NCBI GenBank assembly: GCA_963807735.1
Contig: CAWEDI010000024.1
Span: 310,001-374,000, forward strand
From: Roseiarcus sp963807735
Lineage (GTDB): Bacteria > Pseudomonadota > Alphaproteobacteria > Rhizobiales > Beijerinckiaceae
Direction of reading: 5' to 3'
DNA: 64,000 nt
Shown: in pieces, positions 24,614-32,696 of the stretch
Layout: every line of letters starts with the position of its first letter
Position numbering within the stretch: the stretch's first letter is position 1
Position numbers and translations under genes: made by a program
Notes under the pieces: generated by a model
What the model was told of the DNA's origin: nothing
What the model saw: only the letters and a program-made list of their open reading frames with translations
The model's database searches: none

Positions 24614-26931
24614 GCAGACCGACCGGCTTCCTTGCCGTTGCGGGACGAGAGCTGCAATGGATTTGGCGCGATCGCGCCGCGTTCCTGCTGGTGTTCATCA
24701 TCCCTCTGCTCGCCGCCTCGATCCTGGCCGCAACGTTCAGCGAGCCGGTCATCCGACGCATGAGCGTGGCGATCGTCGATGAAGATCGCACGCAAACATC
24801 GATGGCTTATATACAAGGGGTTGAGGCCGCGCCGGGCGTGTCGGTGGCCGAGCGCTTCGACGATCTTTCCTCGGCGATGCACGCGGTCCGCTCGGGCAAG
24901 GTGATCGCGGTCGTGTTCCTACCCGAGCATCTCGAACGCGACGCGCTCGCGAGCCGGCGTCCACAGATCGTGGTGTTCTACAACGAACAACTCTTCACCG
25001 CCGGCAATCTCGTGTCCTCGTCGTTGCGTTCCGCGTTGGGCGCGGTCACCGCCAAACTGCCGACGGCGCCGGTCGGCGGCGGCGCTTTCCGGCCCGGCCA
25101 ACTCGTGGTCGAACGCTACGCGTTGACCAACCCGCAGACCAACTATGCGCAATTCCTGCTGCGCGCGATTTTGCCGACGGTGCTGCATGTGCTGATCGCA
25201 ATCTCCGGCGGTTTCGCGGTGGGATCGGAGTTCGGCTATCGCAGTCTGTCGGAATGGCTCGAAACCGCAGGCGGGCGCCCCGCGACGGCGCTCGCCGGCA
25301 AGCTCGCGCCTTATCTGGCGTTGTTTCTGGCGCAGTTCGCGGTCGGCGTCGCCATTCTTCATCTGGCGTTCCATCTTCAGTTTCGCGGCGATCCCGTGAT
25401 GACGGCGATCTCCGCCATGCTGCTCATCGCCAACTATCTGGCGCTCGGCGCGCTCTTCCAAACGCTGATGAAAGATCTCGCGGGCGGGTTGTCGCTGACT
25501 GGCATCTTCTGTTCGCCGGCGTTCGGGTTCGCCGGCGTCGGCTTCCCGGTGTTGGGCATGAGCGGCTTCGCCAAGGCTTGGGGCTCGATCCTGCCGCTGC
25601 GCTGGTATCTCCAGATCCTTTTCGATCAAGCGGCGCGCGGCTCGCCGCAGTCCGATTCGGCGACGCCGTTCGCGTGGCTCGCGGGTCTCGCGATCCTCTA
25701 CGCCGTCCTCGCGCTCTGGGGCCTGCACGCGATCCTGCGCAGCCCCTTGGCGCCGAAGCTGGAGCCGGAGACTCCGGCGAAAGCGTCGGCGCGCCTATCG
25801 GCGGCGTTCACGGTCGAGAGTTTGCGAATCCTCCGATCGCGCAGCGCCTTTGGCCTTATCGCGCTGGCGCCCGTCATCTACGGCGTATTGTATCCGCAGC
25901 CCTATCTCGGTCAATTGGTGCGCAAGGCGCCGATCGCCGTGGTTGACGAGGACGGGACGGCGGTCAGCCGCGAGATCGTTCAATCCTTGGACGCCGACCA
26001 ATCGCTGTCGGTCGCCGAACGGCCGGCTACGCTGGTCGACGGCCAGCGCTTGCTCGCACGGCGCCGCGTATTCGGGATCCTCGAAATTCCGCGCGACGCC
26101 GAGCGCGACCTGCTCAAGGGCGACGCCGTGCATTTGCCGGCTTACGTCGATTCCACCTATCTGATCCTCTATAGCCGCGTGCTTGGCGGGATCACGGAGG
26201 CGATCGGCGAGGTCAACCTGCGCGACCTCTCCAGCAGTCCGCGCGTCGACGGCAGTCTCGCATTTGGTGCGCTGGCTCGCGCGGAGCCCGTATCCGTGCT
26301 TTCGCAGCCGTTGTTCAACCCGACCGGCGGCTATGCGAGCTATGTCGTGCCCGCCGCGTTTCTCCTGATATTGCAGCAGACGTTGTTGATGGCGGTCGCC
26401 ACGCTGGGCGCGGGCGCTCCGTGGCGCGGCGGCGTCGCTCACCGGGCGCGCTACGCGATCTCGGTCGTGGTTGGCCGGGCCCTCGCGCACACGGCGTTCG
26501 CCACGCCCGGATTTGTGTTGTTCCTTTATGTTCTGCCGCGTTTCTACGGGTTGACGACGATGGCGCCGCCGTTGACGCTGGCGGTGCTCGCGGCGCCCTA
26601 CGTGCTCGCCATCAGCTTCCTCGGGCAATGTCTAGGCGTCCTTTTCGTCCGACGGGAGGCGGCTGTCCTGGTGCTGATCGGCGTCAGCCTGCCGCTGTTC
26701 TTTCTGGTTGGCGTCGCCTGGCCGCGCGAAGTCATCCCGCGGTTGCTCAGCCGAGCGGCGGAGCTGTTTCCGAGCAGCGCCGGGATCGACGGATTGCTGC
26801 GCGCCAATCAGATGGGCGCGTCGCTGGCCGATCTTCATAGCCAGTTGTCGACGCTATGGCTGCTCGTGGTCATCTACGGCGCGATTGCGGCCGGGTTGAT
26901 CGCGCGCCAAACCTCAAGGAGGCCCGCGTGA
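24610..26931 (+). CDS. ABC-2-type permease with two tandem membrane modules
   Basis: A 773-residue membrane protein made of two copies of the ABC-2 permease module in line. Copy one begins with AAFLLVFIIPLLAASILAATF, has a periplasmic domain (MSVAIVDEDRTQTS) and a block of helices to about residue 385. Copy two begins near SLRILRSRSAFGLIALAPVIYGV with the matching periplasmic start IAVVDEDGTAVSREIV and its own C-terminal helices. Most relatives (YhhJ/YbhR type) have one module and pair up; here both halves are in one chain. No ATP-binding domain or adjacent ATPase gene exists. Start ATG chosen for its ATGA overlap with the HlyD gene. Confidence 0.85.
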   Translation: MSRPTGFLAVAGRELQWIWRDRAAFLLVFIIPLLAASILAATFSEPVIRRMSVAIVDEDRTQTSMAYIQGVEAAPGVSVAERFDDLSSAMHAVRSGKVIAVVFLPEHLERDALASRRPQIVVFYNEQLFTAGNLVSSSLRSALGAVTAKLPTAPVGGGAFRPGQLVVERYALTNPQTNYAQFLLRAILPTVLHVLIAISGGFAVGSEFGYRSLSEWLETAGGRPATALAGKLAPYLALFLAQFAVGVAILHLAFHLQFRGDPVMTAISAMLLIANYLALGALFQTLMKDLAGGLSLTGIFCSPAFGFAGVGFPVLGMSGFAKAWGSILPLRWYLQILFDQAARGSPQSDSATPFAWLAGLAILYAVLALWGLHAILRSPLAPKLEPETPAKASARLSAAFTVESLRILRSRSAFGLIALAPVIYGVLYPQPYLGQLVRKAPIAVVDEDGTAVSREIVQSLDADQSLSVAERPATLVDGQRLLARRRVFGILEIPRDAERDLLKGDAVHLPAYVDSTYLILYSRVLGGITEAIGEVNLRDLSSSPRVDGSLAFGALARAEPVSVLSQPLFNPTGGYASYVVPAAFLLILQQTLLMAVATLGAGAPWRGGVAHRARYAISVVVGRALAHTAFATPGFVLFLYVLPRFYGLTTMAPPLTLAVLAAPYVLAISFLGQCLGVLFVRREAAVLVLIGVSLPLFFLVGVAWPREVIPRLLSRAAELFPSSAGIDGLLRANQMGASLADLHSQLSTLWLLVVIYGAIAAGLIARQTSRRPA

Positions 26932-27923
26932 GTACGCTGACGCGATACCGCGGCCGAGCGCTGGTGATCCTTGCGTTGGTCGTCGGCGGTTGCCTTTACG
27001 CCGTCTACGATTCACAGCGCGCGACGCGTGAACCGCAGCCGATTCTCGGCATGGTGCGCCGCACCGAGATCCGGCTGTCGCCGCGGATCAGCGGGCGGCT
27101 TGGCGAAATCAAGGTCGCCCCTGGCGCTCGGATCGCGAAGGACGCGGTCGTGGCGCTGCTCGACGCGCCTGATCTGATGGCGAGCCTGGGTCAGGCGAAC
27201 GCGGCGGCCGCCGACGCCGCCGCCGATCGCGCCAATATCTACGCCGGCGTGCGCAAGGAGGAGCAGTCCATAGCGGAAGAGGCGGTCGAGACCGCGCAGG
27301 CCAACGTCGTGTTCGCCGCCGAGGAGCGTGATCGCGCGACGGCGCTGGCGGCCAAGGGCTACGCCTCACCCGAGCGCGTGGATCAGGAGAATGCGAATTT
27401 CGCATCAACCAGCGCGACGCTGGCGATCAAGCAGGCCGCCTATGCCGAGGCGGTCGCGGGGCCGACGGGGGAGGAGCGCAGCATCGCCGACGCTCATCTG
27501 TCCGACGCGCGTGCGAGCGCGGAGGTGACTGCGGCGCGGGTCCGCGAAACCTCGCTGACATCGCCGGTCGAAGGCGTCATCAAGACCGTGGTGGGCGAGG
27601 TCGGCGAGATCGTACGACCGGGGCAATCCGTCGTCACCATCGTTCCCCGCGAGCGCCCCTGGTTCACGTTCACGATACGTGAAGACCAACTCGCGGAGGT
27701 CGCGATCGGCGCGACATTGAAGGTCAGGCGAAGCGACGGAAAGACCACGTCGGCGCGCGTCGTTGAACTGCGCCCGCTCGGCGACTTCGCGACGTGGCAG
27801 GCGACGCGGGCCGTCGGCGACCACGACCTCGCAAGTTTCTTTGTTCGCATGGACGCCGTTGCTGACGACGACGACGATCTCGAACCGGGCATGTCGGTGT
27901 GGCTCGTGGCCGCGGGGCGGTGA
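26928..27923 (+). CDS. HlyD-family membrane fusion protein (second of pair)
   Basis: A 331-residue adaptor with one N-terminal helix (ALVILALVVGGCLYAVY), a lipoyl half (EIRLSPRISGRLGEIKVAPGARI), an Ala-rich coiled coil and a closing half (SLTSPVEGVIKTVVGEVGEIVRPGQ, WFTFTIREDQL). It resembles the first HlyD gene of this operon in plan and in the phrase YAGVRKEE/LAGVRKEE within the coiled coil, which suggests duplication. GTG start overlaps the permease stop by GTGA. The three genes are translationally coupled. Confidence 0.87.
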   Translation: MSTLTRYRGRALVILALVVGGCLYAVYDSQRATREPQPILGMVRRTEIRLSPRISGRLGEIKVAPGARIAKDAVVALLDAPDLMASLGQANAAAADAAADRANIYAGVRKEEQSIAEEAVETAQANVVFAAEERDRATALAAKGYASPERVDQENANFASTSATLAIKQAAYAEAVAGPTGEERSIADAHLSDARASAEVTAARVRETSLTSPVEGVIKTVVGEVGEIVRPGQSVVTIVPRERPWFTFTIREDQLAEVAIGATLKVRRSDGKTTSARVVELRPLGDFATWQATRAVGDHDLASFFVRMDAVADDDDDLEPGMSVWLVAAGR

Positions 27924-27949
27924 CCTAGGCGGGCGCGGACAAGGCCCTC

Positions 27950-28741
27950 TCATCGCCCCGAGAATACGGGTTTGCGCCCCTCCCGGAAGGCCGAGACGGC
28001 CTCCTGATGGTCGGCGGAAGCGTTGGATTGATCTTCAAAGGCCAGGCAAGCGTCCATGATGGAGGCGGCGAGTTGCTTGAGACCGATATTGACGGACGCT
28101 TTCGTCGTTCGAATGGCGACGCGTGCTCCTCCGGCGAGCCGATCGGCGTAAGCATCGACCCGGGAATCAAGTTCGGCGGCCGGAACGGCGTGATTGATGA
28201 GGCCCATGCGCACCGCCTCGGACGCCAGGATCAAGTCGCCCGTCAGCAAATATTCTTTGGCGCGCGCGTAGCCGATCAGCTGCGGCCAGATCACAGCCCC
28301 GCCGTCCCCGGCCGTGAGCCCGACGAGGACGTGGGGGTCGCCGATTTTGACGTGGTCAGCCGCAAATATGACGTCGCAAAACAGCGCCAGCGTGGCGCCG
28401 AGCCCCGTGGCGTGACCGTTCAGCTTGGCGATGACCGGCTTTTCGCAATCCAGCAACGAGAACACGATATGCTTGGCCTCGCGGGCCGTCTGGCCGAATC
28501 CGTGGTCGATCATCTCCTGCATCCAGACAATGTCGCCGCCTGCGGAAAACGCTCTTCCTTCGCCGGTGATAACGACGACATCGGAATCCGGATCGGACGC
28601 CGCATCCTCGAACACGGTCGCGAGTTCGGCGTGCATGGTCTTGTCGACGGCGTTGAGCTTGTCCGGCCGGTTGAGCGTCAGCGTCAGGACGCGCCCGCGG
28701 CGGTCGACGCGGATTGTCTGATATTTCGCGAAGTCGGGCAT
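27950..28741 (-). CDS. Enoyl-CoA hydratase/isomerase (crotonase family)
   Basis: A 263-residue crotonase. Oxyanion-hole segments are GEGRAFSAGGDIVWMQEM and KLNGHATGLGATLALFCDVIFA; the PHVLVGLTAGDGGAVIWPQLIG segment carries the usual second active-site region. The ATG has GGAGGAG upstream. It is transcribed away from the CoA-ligase gene across a 325-base region, so it is probably the left arm of the catabolic island. Exact substrate is unknown. Confidence 0.88.
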   Translation of the reverse strand: MPDFAKYQTIRVDRRGRVLTLTLNRPDKLNAVDKTMHAELATVFEDAASDPDSDVVVITGEGRAFSAGGDIVWMQEMIDHGFGQTAREAKHIVFSLLDCEKPVIAKLNGHATGLGATLALFCDVIFAADHVKIGDPHVLVGLTAGDGGAVIWPQLIGYARAKEYLLTGDLILASEAVRMGLINHAVPAAELDSRVDAYADRLAGGARVAIRTTKASVNIGLKQLAASIMDACLAFEDQSNASADHQEAVSAFREGRKPVFSGR

Positions 28742-29066
28742 GGGGCTCCTCCGGGTTGGCCGTCCAGGGCGGCTCTAGGATCGGTGGGCGAAGCCGCCGC
28801 CGGAAACCATTGCGAAGCCGGCGCCGGCGCATCGAGAGCGGCATTGTAGGCGTTCCAGGCCTCGTCGATCGGGAAATGCGATGGCGGGACACGCGCTTCG
28901 TCGCGCGGACCGTCCAGCCGGGCCCCCAAGCAGAGATCGACCGGCATTTTCTCCCCATGACTTTTTTGAACTTGCCAGTTCATGAACGTACGTGTAAGTA
29001 GCTTTTCATATTTAGGCGTAACGTAGCCGGCGTCGATCGGTCTGTAAAGCGGGAGGATGGCTCGAA
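28742..29066. promoter_or_regulatory. Divergent promoter region of the catabolic island
   Basis: About 325 bases between two divergent starts. No gene is supported in it. It contains a perfect 10-base palindrome GTTCATGAAC (28978-28987) overlapping ACGTACGT (28986-28993), in AT-rich sequence about 80 bases before the ligase start. These are candidate operator sites, but they do not match the palindrome at 32603-32618. Confidence 0.35.
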
Positions 29067-30767
29067 ATGCCTGCGACGGTTGCGCAGCGGCGCGAGGCGC
29101 TGGATCGAAGATTTCCCGCCTGGACCGCCCGCACTCTGGATCAAATGCTTGACCGCGCCGCCGACGAATTTGCGGGCCGCGACTACGTCGTGACCGACGC
29201 GCGCGCCTACAGCTACCACGACATCAGGCTTTGGTCGGAGCGGATCGCCGGCGGCCTACACGAAGCCGGCGTTCGCCGAGGCGATCACGTCGCGATCGTG
29301 CTCGCCAATTTCCCCGAATTTGTCGCGATCAAATATGCGATCGCGCGCGTCGGGGCGACCTGCATCCCCGTCAATTACCTCAATCGTCGCGACGAACTCG
29401 GCTATGTGCTGCGCCAGTCCGACGCCGCCTTTCTCATCACGATGGACCGCTTCCGCGGCCTTGACTATCTGAAGGCCCTCGACGAACTCGCGCCCGGTTG
29501 GGAGCGGCGCGGCGGCGGCGAGGCGTTCCCGAGCTTGAAGCGCGTGGTCGTGTTTCCGGCTTCCGGCGAGCCCGTCCGCGCCGGCGCAATGTCGTTTGCG
29601 GAACTCAGCGCGCCCCAACGAAGCTTCGCCGGCCTCGCCGACCCGGATCCGCAGTCCGTTTGCGACATCATCTACACTTCGGGCACCACGGGTTCGCCCA
29701 AGGGTGTCATGCTCACCCACGATATGCTGCTGCGCGCGGCGTTTGGCAGCGTCTACTCGCGCGCCTTCGATGACGGTTGGCGCCTCGTGTTCTCGCTGCC
29801 GATGTATCATGTCTATGGCTACGTCGAGGGCGTGCTAACCGTCCCCTTCGTCGGCGGCGCCATCATCGCGCAGCTTCAGTTCGACCCCGCGGCCACGCTG
29901 ACCGCGATCGAGACCCATCGCGCCGACGACGTCCTGTTGGTGCCGACAATGACTCTCGGCGTGCTCGATGAATTGCGCGCGCGCCCATATGGGCTGCCGA
30001 CGCTCCGGGCGGTCATTTCGTCGGGACAGCGCTCGCCGGTCGGCATTTGGAAGGACATCTTCGACCTCATGCATCCGCTCGAAGTGACGACCGGCTATGG
30101 CATGACGGAAGTCACGGCGACGACCACGCTGACGCGGCCCGAGGATCCATTCGAGCGGTTGACGTCAACCAACGGACGCCTGCGCGACGTCGGCCCGGCG
30201 GGCGATCCCGCGCTTGGCGGCAAGCTCGTCGATTACAAGGTGATTGATCCCGAGAGCGGGCGGACGCTGGCGCCGGGCGAGGTCGGCGAACTGATGGCCA
30301 AGGGTCCTGGCGTGACGCGCGGCTACTACAACAAGCCGGAGGCGACCGCGGAGGCGTTCGACGCGGACGGCTGGCTGCATACCGGTGACCTCGGCCGGTT
30401 CGACGCCGACGGCTATCTGACATTGGTTGGACGTCGCAAGGAATCGTATCGCTGCGGCGGCGAGCAGGTGATGCCGACCGAAGTCGAAGACGTCCTGACG
30501 AGCCATCCGGCGGTGCTGCAGGCGCATGTCGTCCCGGCGCCGGACCGGCGCATGGGCGAAGTCGGCGCCGCCTTCGTGGTGCTGCGATCCGAACCGCAAG
30601 CGACGCCCGAGGAACTCATCGGGTTCTGCGCCGAGCGACTGGCGCGGTTCAAGACGCCAAAATACGTGTTGCCGATTCGCGCCGAGGATCTGCCGACGAC
30701 ACCCTCCGGCCGCGCGCGCAAGTTTCTCTTGACCCAGCGCGCCATCGAAATCCTGGGGCTCTCGTGA
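29067..30767 (+). CDS. Acyl-CoA ligase (AMP-forming)
   Basis: A 566-residue ANL-superfamily ligase that activates a carboxylic acid to its CoA thioester. The P-loop IIYTSGTTGSPKGVML lies at residues ~202-217, followed by TGYGMTEVT, the TGDLGRFDADGYLTLVGR hinge region and a C-terminal catalytic Lys context (PTTPSGRARKFLL; the usual Gly-Lys is Gly-Arg-Ala-Arg-Lys here). GGGAGG lies about 10 bases upstream of the ATG. It heads the rightward cluster ligase - MaoC - MaoC - TetR. Length and motifs fit medium/long-chain or aromatic-acid ligases; the substrate is not determined. Confidence 0.9.
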   Translation: MPATVAQRREALDRRFPAWTARTLDQMLDRAADEFAGRDYVVTDARAYSYHDIRLWSERIAGGLHEAGVRRGDHVAIVLANFPEFVAIKYAIARVGATCIPVNYLNRRDELGYVLRQSDAAFLITMDRFRGLDYLKALDELAPGWERRGGGEAFPSLKRVVVFPASGEPVRAGAMSFAELSAPQRSFAGLADPDPQSVCDIIYTSGTTGSPKGVMLTHDMLLRAAFGSVYSRAFDDGWRLVFSLPMYHVYGYVEGVLTVPFVGGAIIAQLQFDPAATLTAIETHRADDVLLVPTMTLGVLDELRARPYGLPTLRAVISSGQRSPVGIWKDIFDLMHPLEVTTGYGMTEVTATTTLTRPEDPFERLTSTNGRLRDVGPAGDPALGGKLVDYKVIDPESGRTLAPGEVGELMAKGPGVTRGYYNKPEATAEAFDADGWLHTGDLGRFDADGYLTLVGRRKESYRCGGEQVMPTEVEDVLTSHPAVLQAHVVPAPDRRMGEVGAAFVVLRSEPQATPEELIGFCAERLARFKTPKYVLPIRAEDLPTTPSGRARKFLLTQRAIEILGLS

Positions 30768-30805
30768 ACGCGGCCGGTCGGCCGTGATTGGACAGGAAAC
30801 ACCTC

Positions 30806-31258
30806 ATGTCGAACGCGACTCAAGAGAACGCCGACGCGCTTCGCATCACGCGCGATACGCCGATCGGATTCGAGCTGATCGGCGTCAAGAAGAAGGCGGC
30901 GATCCAGTTGATGGGCTCACGCCTCTGGGGGCGCTTCAACCCCAACCATTGGGACCCTGTCTACGCCGCCCAAACTGGCCTCAGATCCCCGATCCAGACC
31001 GGCGAGATGTCGTCAGCCTATTTGGCCGAGATGTGCGTCAACTATTTCGGCGCCGACTTCTTCGTCGGGTCGCGCATGCAATGCAAATACGTCGCTTCGA
31101 CCTACGCCAACGAGATCATCACGACCTATGGCGTCGTTCGCGAGAAAACGCCGAAGGGCCCGGGCTTTCGCTTCAAAGTCGAAATTTGGGCCGAGAATGA
31201 TGAGGGCGAACGCAAGACGGCCGGCTTCGTCGAAGTCGATGTCGGCGTGCGCGCGTGA
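30806..31258 (+). CDS. MaoC-like hot-dog dehydratase subunit A
   Basis: A 150-residue single hot-dog protein. The segment FNPNHWDPVYAAQTG aligns with the hydratase-2 motif (NPxHxD), although the Gly-Asp that normally precedes it is replaced by Arg-Phe. The ATG follows AGGAAACACCTC. It is followed 29 bases later by a second hot-dog gene. Together they look like the two halves of a heteromeric MaoC-type enoyl-CoA hydratase, as in ChsH1/ChsH2-like or HadAB-like systems. The replaced Asp makes the catalytic assignment between the two subunits uncertain. Confidence 0.7.
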   Translation: MSNATQENADALRITRDTPIGFELIGVKKKAAIQLMGSRLWGRFNPNHWDPVYAAQTGLRSPIQTGEMSSAYLAEMCVNYFGADFFVGSRMQCKYVASTYANEIITTYGVVREKTPKGPGFRFKVEIWAENDEGERKTAGFVEVDVGVRA

Positions 31259-31287
31259 GCGCCTTGCCGCCAACGAAGGAGACAGTC

Positions 31288-31821
31288 ATGACCCGCGAAC
31301 CCCGCACCGACGACCTGCGTCCAATGACCTCGGTTCAGATTCAGCAGACGCGCGACTTCGTGGTTAGTCTGCAAGAGGATTGCGAGACCTACTGGGACAT
31401 GGTTCAGGTCGGCGATGAGCTTTCGCGTGAGCTGGAGATCACGCCCGAACTCGTGATCCTCTACGCCGACGCGGTGGAGGATTACAATTCCTGGTACGAG
31501 GGTTGGCGAATGAACACCTGGCGCATCGACGGGCGCTCGCCGTTCGGCCCGGCGATTGTCCCGCCGCTGCTGGTCTCGCATTTCGTGCTGTCAGTGCAGT
31601 TCGATCACACGAAGCCGTTTGCGATCGGCTCGATTCATACCTACCACGACTCCGAGATCCTGGAGCCGATCCCGGTCGGGGCCAAGGTGCGCATCACGGC
31701 CAAGGCGATCGACAAGTTCGCCAAGCGCGAACGCCGCTACGTGCGACACGAGGTGACGGTCGCGGATGTCGCCGACGGTCGGTTGTATTTCCGCGAGGTG
31801 CGCGACATTCTTTCCCGCTGA
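31288..31821 (+). CDS. MaoC-like hot-dog dehydratase subunit B
   Basis: A 177-residue protein with AAGGAGACAGTC before its ATG. It reads as the N-terminal (structural) half of a double hot-dog MaoC dehydratase: ELVILYADAVEDYNSWYE, GPAIVPPLLVSHFVLSVQF, then IHTYHDSEILEPIPVGAKVRIT and a conserved strand (YVRHEVTVADVADGRLYF). It probably forms a heteromer with the preceding gene product. Homology is visible at the fold level; the acyl-CoA substrate is unknown. Confidence 0.7.
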   Translation: MTREPRTDDLRPMTSVQIQQTRDFVVSLQEDCETYWDMVQVGDELSRELEITPELVILYADAVEDYNSWYEGWRMNTWRIDGRSPFGPAIVPPLLVSHFVLSVQFDHTKPFAIGSIHTYHDSEILEPIPVGAKVRITAKAIDKFAKRERRYVRHEVTVADVADGRLYFREVRDILSR

Positions 31822-31884
31822 CGCGCTATCCGCGGACACGCGCGGACCGCGAGATCCATTGTCGAGTCGAGAACGTTGGGGTGC

Positions 31885-32547
31885 ATGGCGAAGCGATCGA
31901 CAACCACGTTGAAAATCCGCGATGAAGTCGCCGCGCTGAAACGCGAACGCACCCTCACCGCCGCGCTCGATCTCTTCTATGAGAAGGGTTACGACAACAC
32001 GACCCTTGACGAAGTGGCCGAACGCCTCGGCATGACCAAACCTTTCATCTACGCCAACTTCGGCTCAAAGACCGTCCTTCTCGCGGAGATCTGTTCGCGG
32101 GGCGTTCAGGCGGCCTCGAATGCGCTCGATGCGGTGCTCGCAAAGCGACTCGCCCCGCGCGACACTTTGGAGAAGTTCGCACGCGCCTACGTGACCGCCG
32201 TGCTGGAGACGCAAAAGCACATTGCCGTCTATGTGCGAGAGGAAAAGAACCTCGAACTCGCAGACGCCCGCCGCCTCGGCGACATGCGGCGGGAGTTTTT
32301 TGGCCGGATAACGAAGCTGCTTGAGAAAGGGGCGGCCTCGGGCGAATTCAATGTCGACGACGCACAGATGGCGACGCTCGGCATCGGCGGCGCGGTGACT
32401 TGGTCGACATTCTGGTTTCGGCCCGACGGGCGGCTTTCGCTCGCCGAAATCGCCGAGTCCATGACGAAGCTGATTCTGGCCCTCGCCGGCGCTTCGCCGA
32501 TCGAAGCGCCGGCCCGGCGCGCCGCGGGAAGGAGCCGGGCGGGATAA
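31885..32547 (+). CDS. TetR/AcrR-family regulator
   Basis: A 220-residue repressor-type protein. The N-terminal helix-turn-helix reads ERTLTAALDLFYEKGYDNTTLDEVAERLGMTKPFIYANFGSKTVLLAEI, the standard TetR DNA-binding domain; the C-terminal helices would bind an acyl-CoA or related effector. It sits between the MaoC pair and the monooxygenase operon, all on the same strand. The perfect palindrome at 32603-32618, 55 bases past its stop, is the best candidate operator. Confidence 0.9.
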   Translation: MAKRSTTTLKIRDEVAALKRERTLTAALDLFYEKGYDNTTLDEVAERLGMTKPFIYANFGSKTVLLAEICSRGVQAASNALDAVLAKRLAPRDTLEKFARAYVTAVLETQKHIAVYVREEKNLELADARRLGDMRREFFGRITKLLEKGAASGEFNVDDAQMATLGIGGAVTWSTFWFRPDGRLSLAEIAESMTKLILALAGASPIEAPARRAAGRSRAG

Positions 32548-32596
32548 AGCCGGCGCGTTCGCGGATCGAGTTTTTTCGAGCCCGACGAGAAAATTG

Positions 32597-32625
32597 TTGC
32601 GTCCTACTCACGAGTAGGTTATTCT
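32597..32625 (+). promoter_or_regulatory. Candidate promoter with operator filling its spacer
   Basis: A -35-like TTGCGT (32597-32602), a 17-base spacer and a -10-like TATTCT (32620-32625). The spacer is occupied by CCTACTC-AC-GAGTAGG (32603-32618), a perfect 7-base inverted repeat around two bases. A regulator bound there would block RNA polymerase. It lies about 70 bases upstream of the monooxygenase GTG. The nearest regulator gene is the TetR gene directly upstream. Confidence 0.6.
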
Positions 32626-32696
32626 GGCCGTAAGAATGAAAATGACCGCAGGCGTATCCGTGCCTTGGCGGTTCGGGAAAAGGGAGGTTAAGCGAC

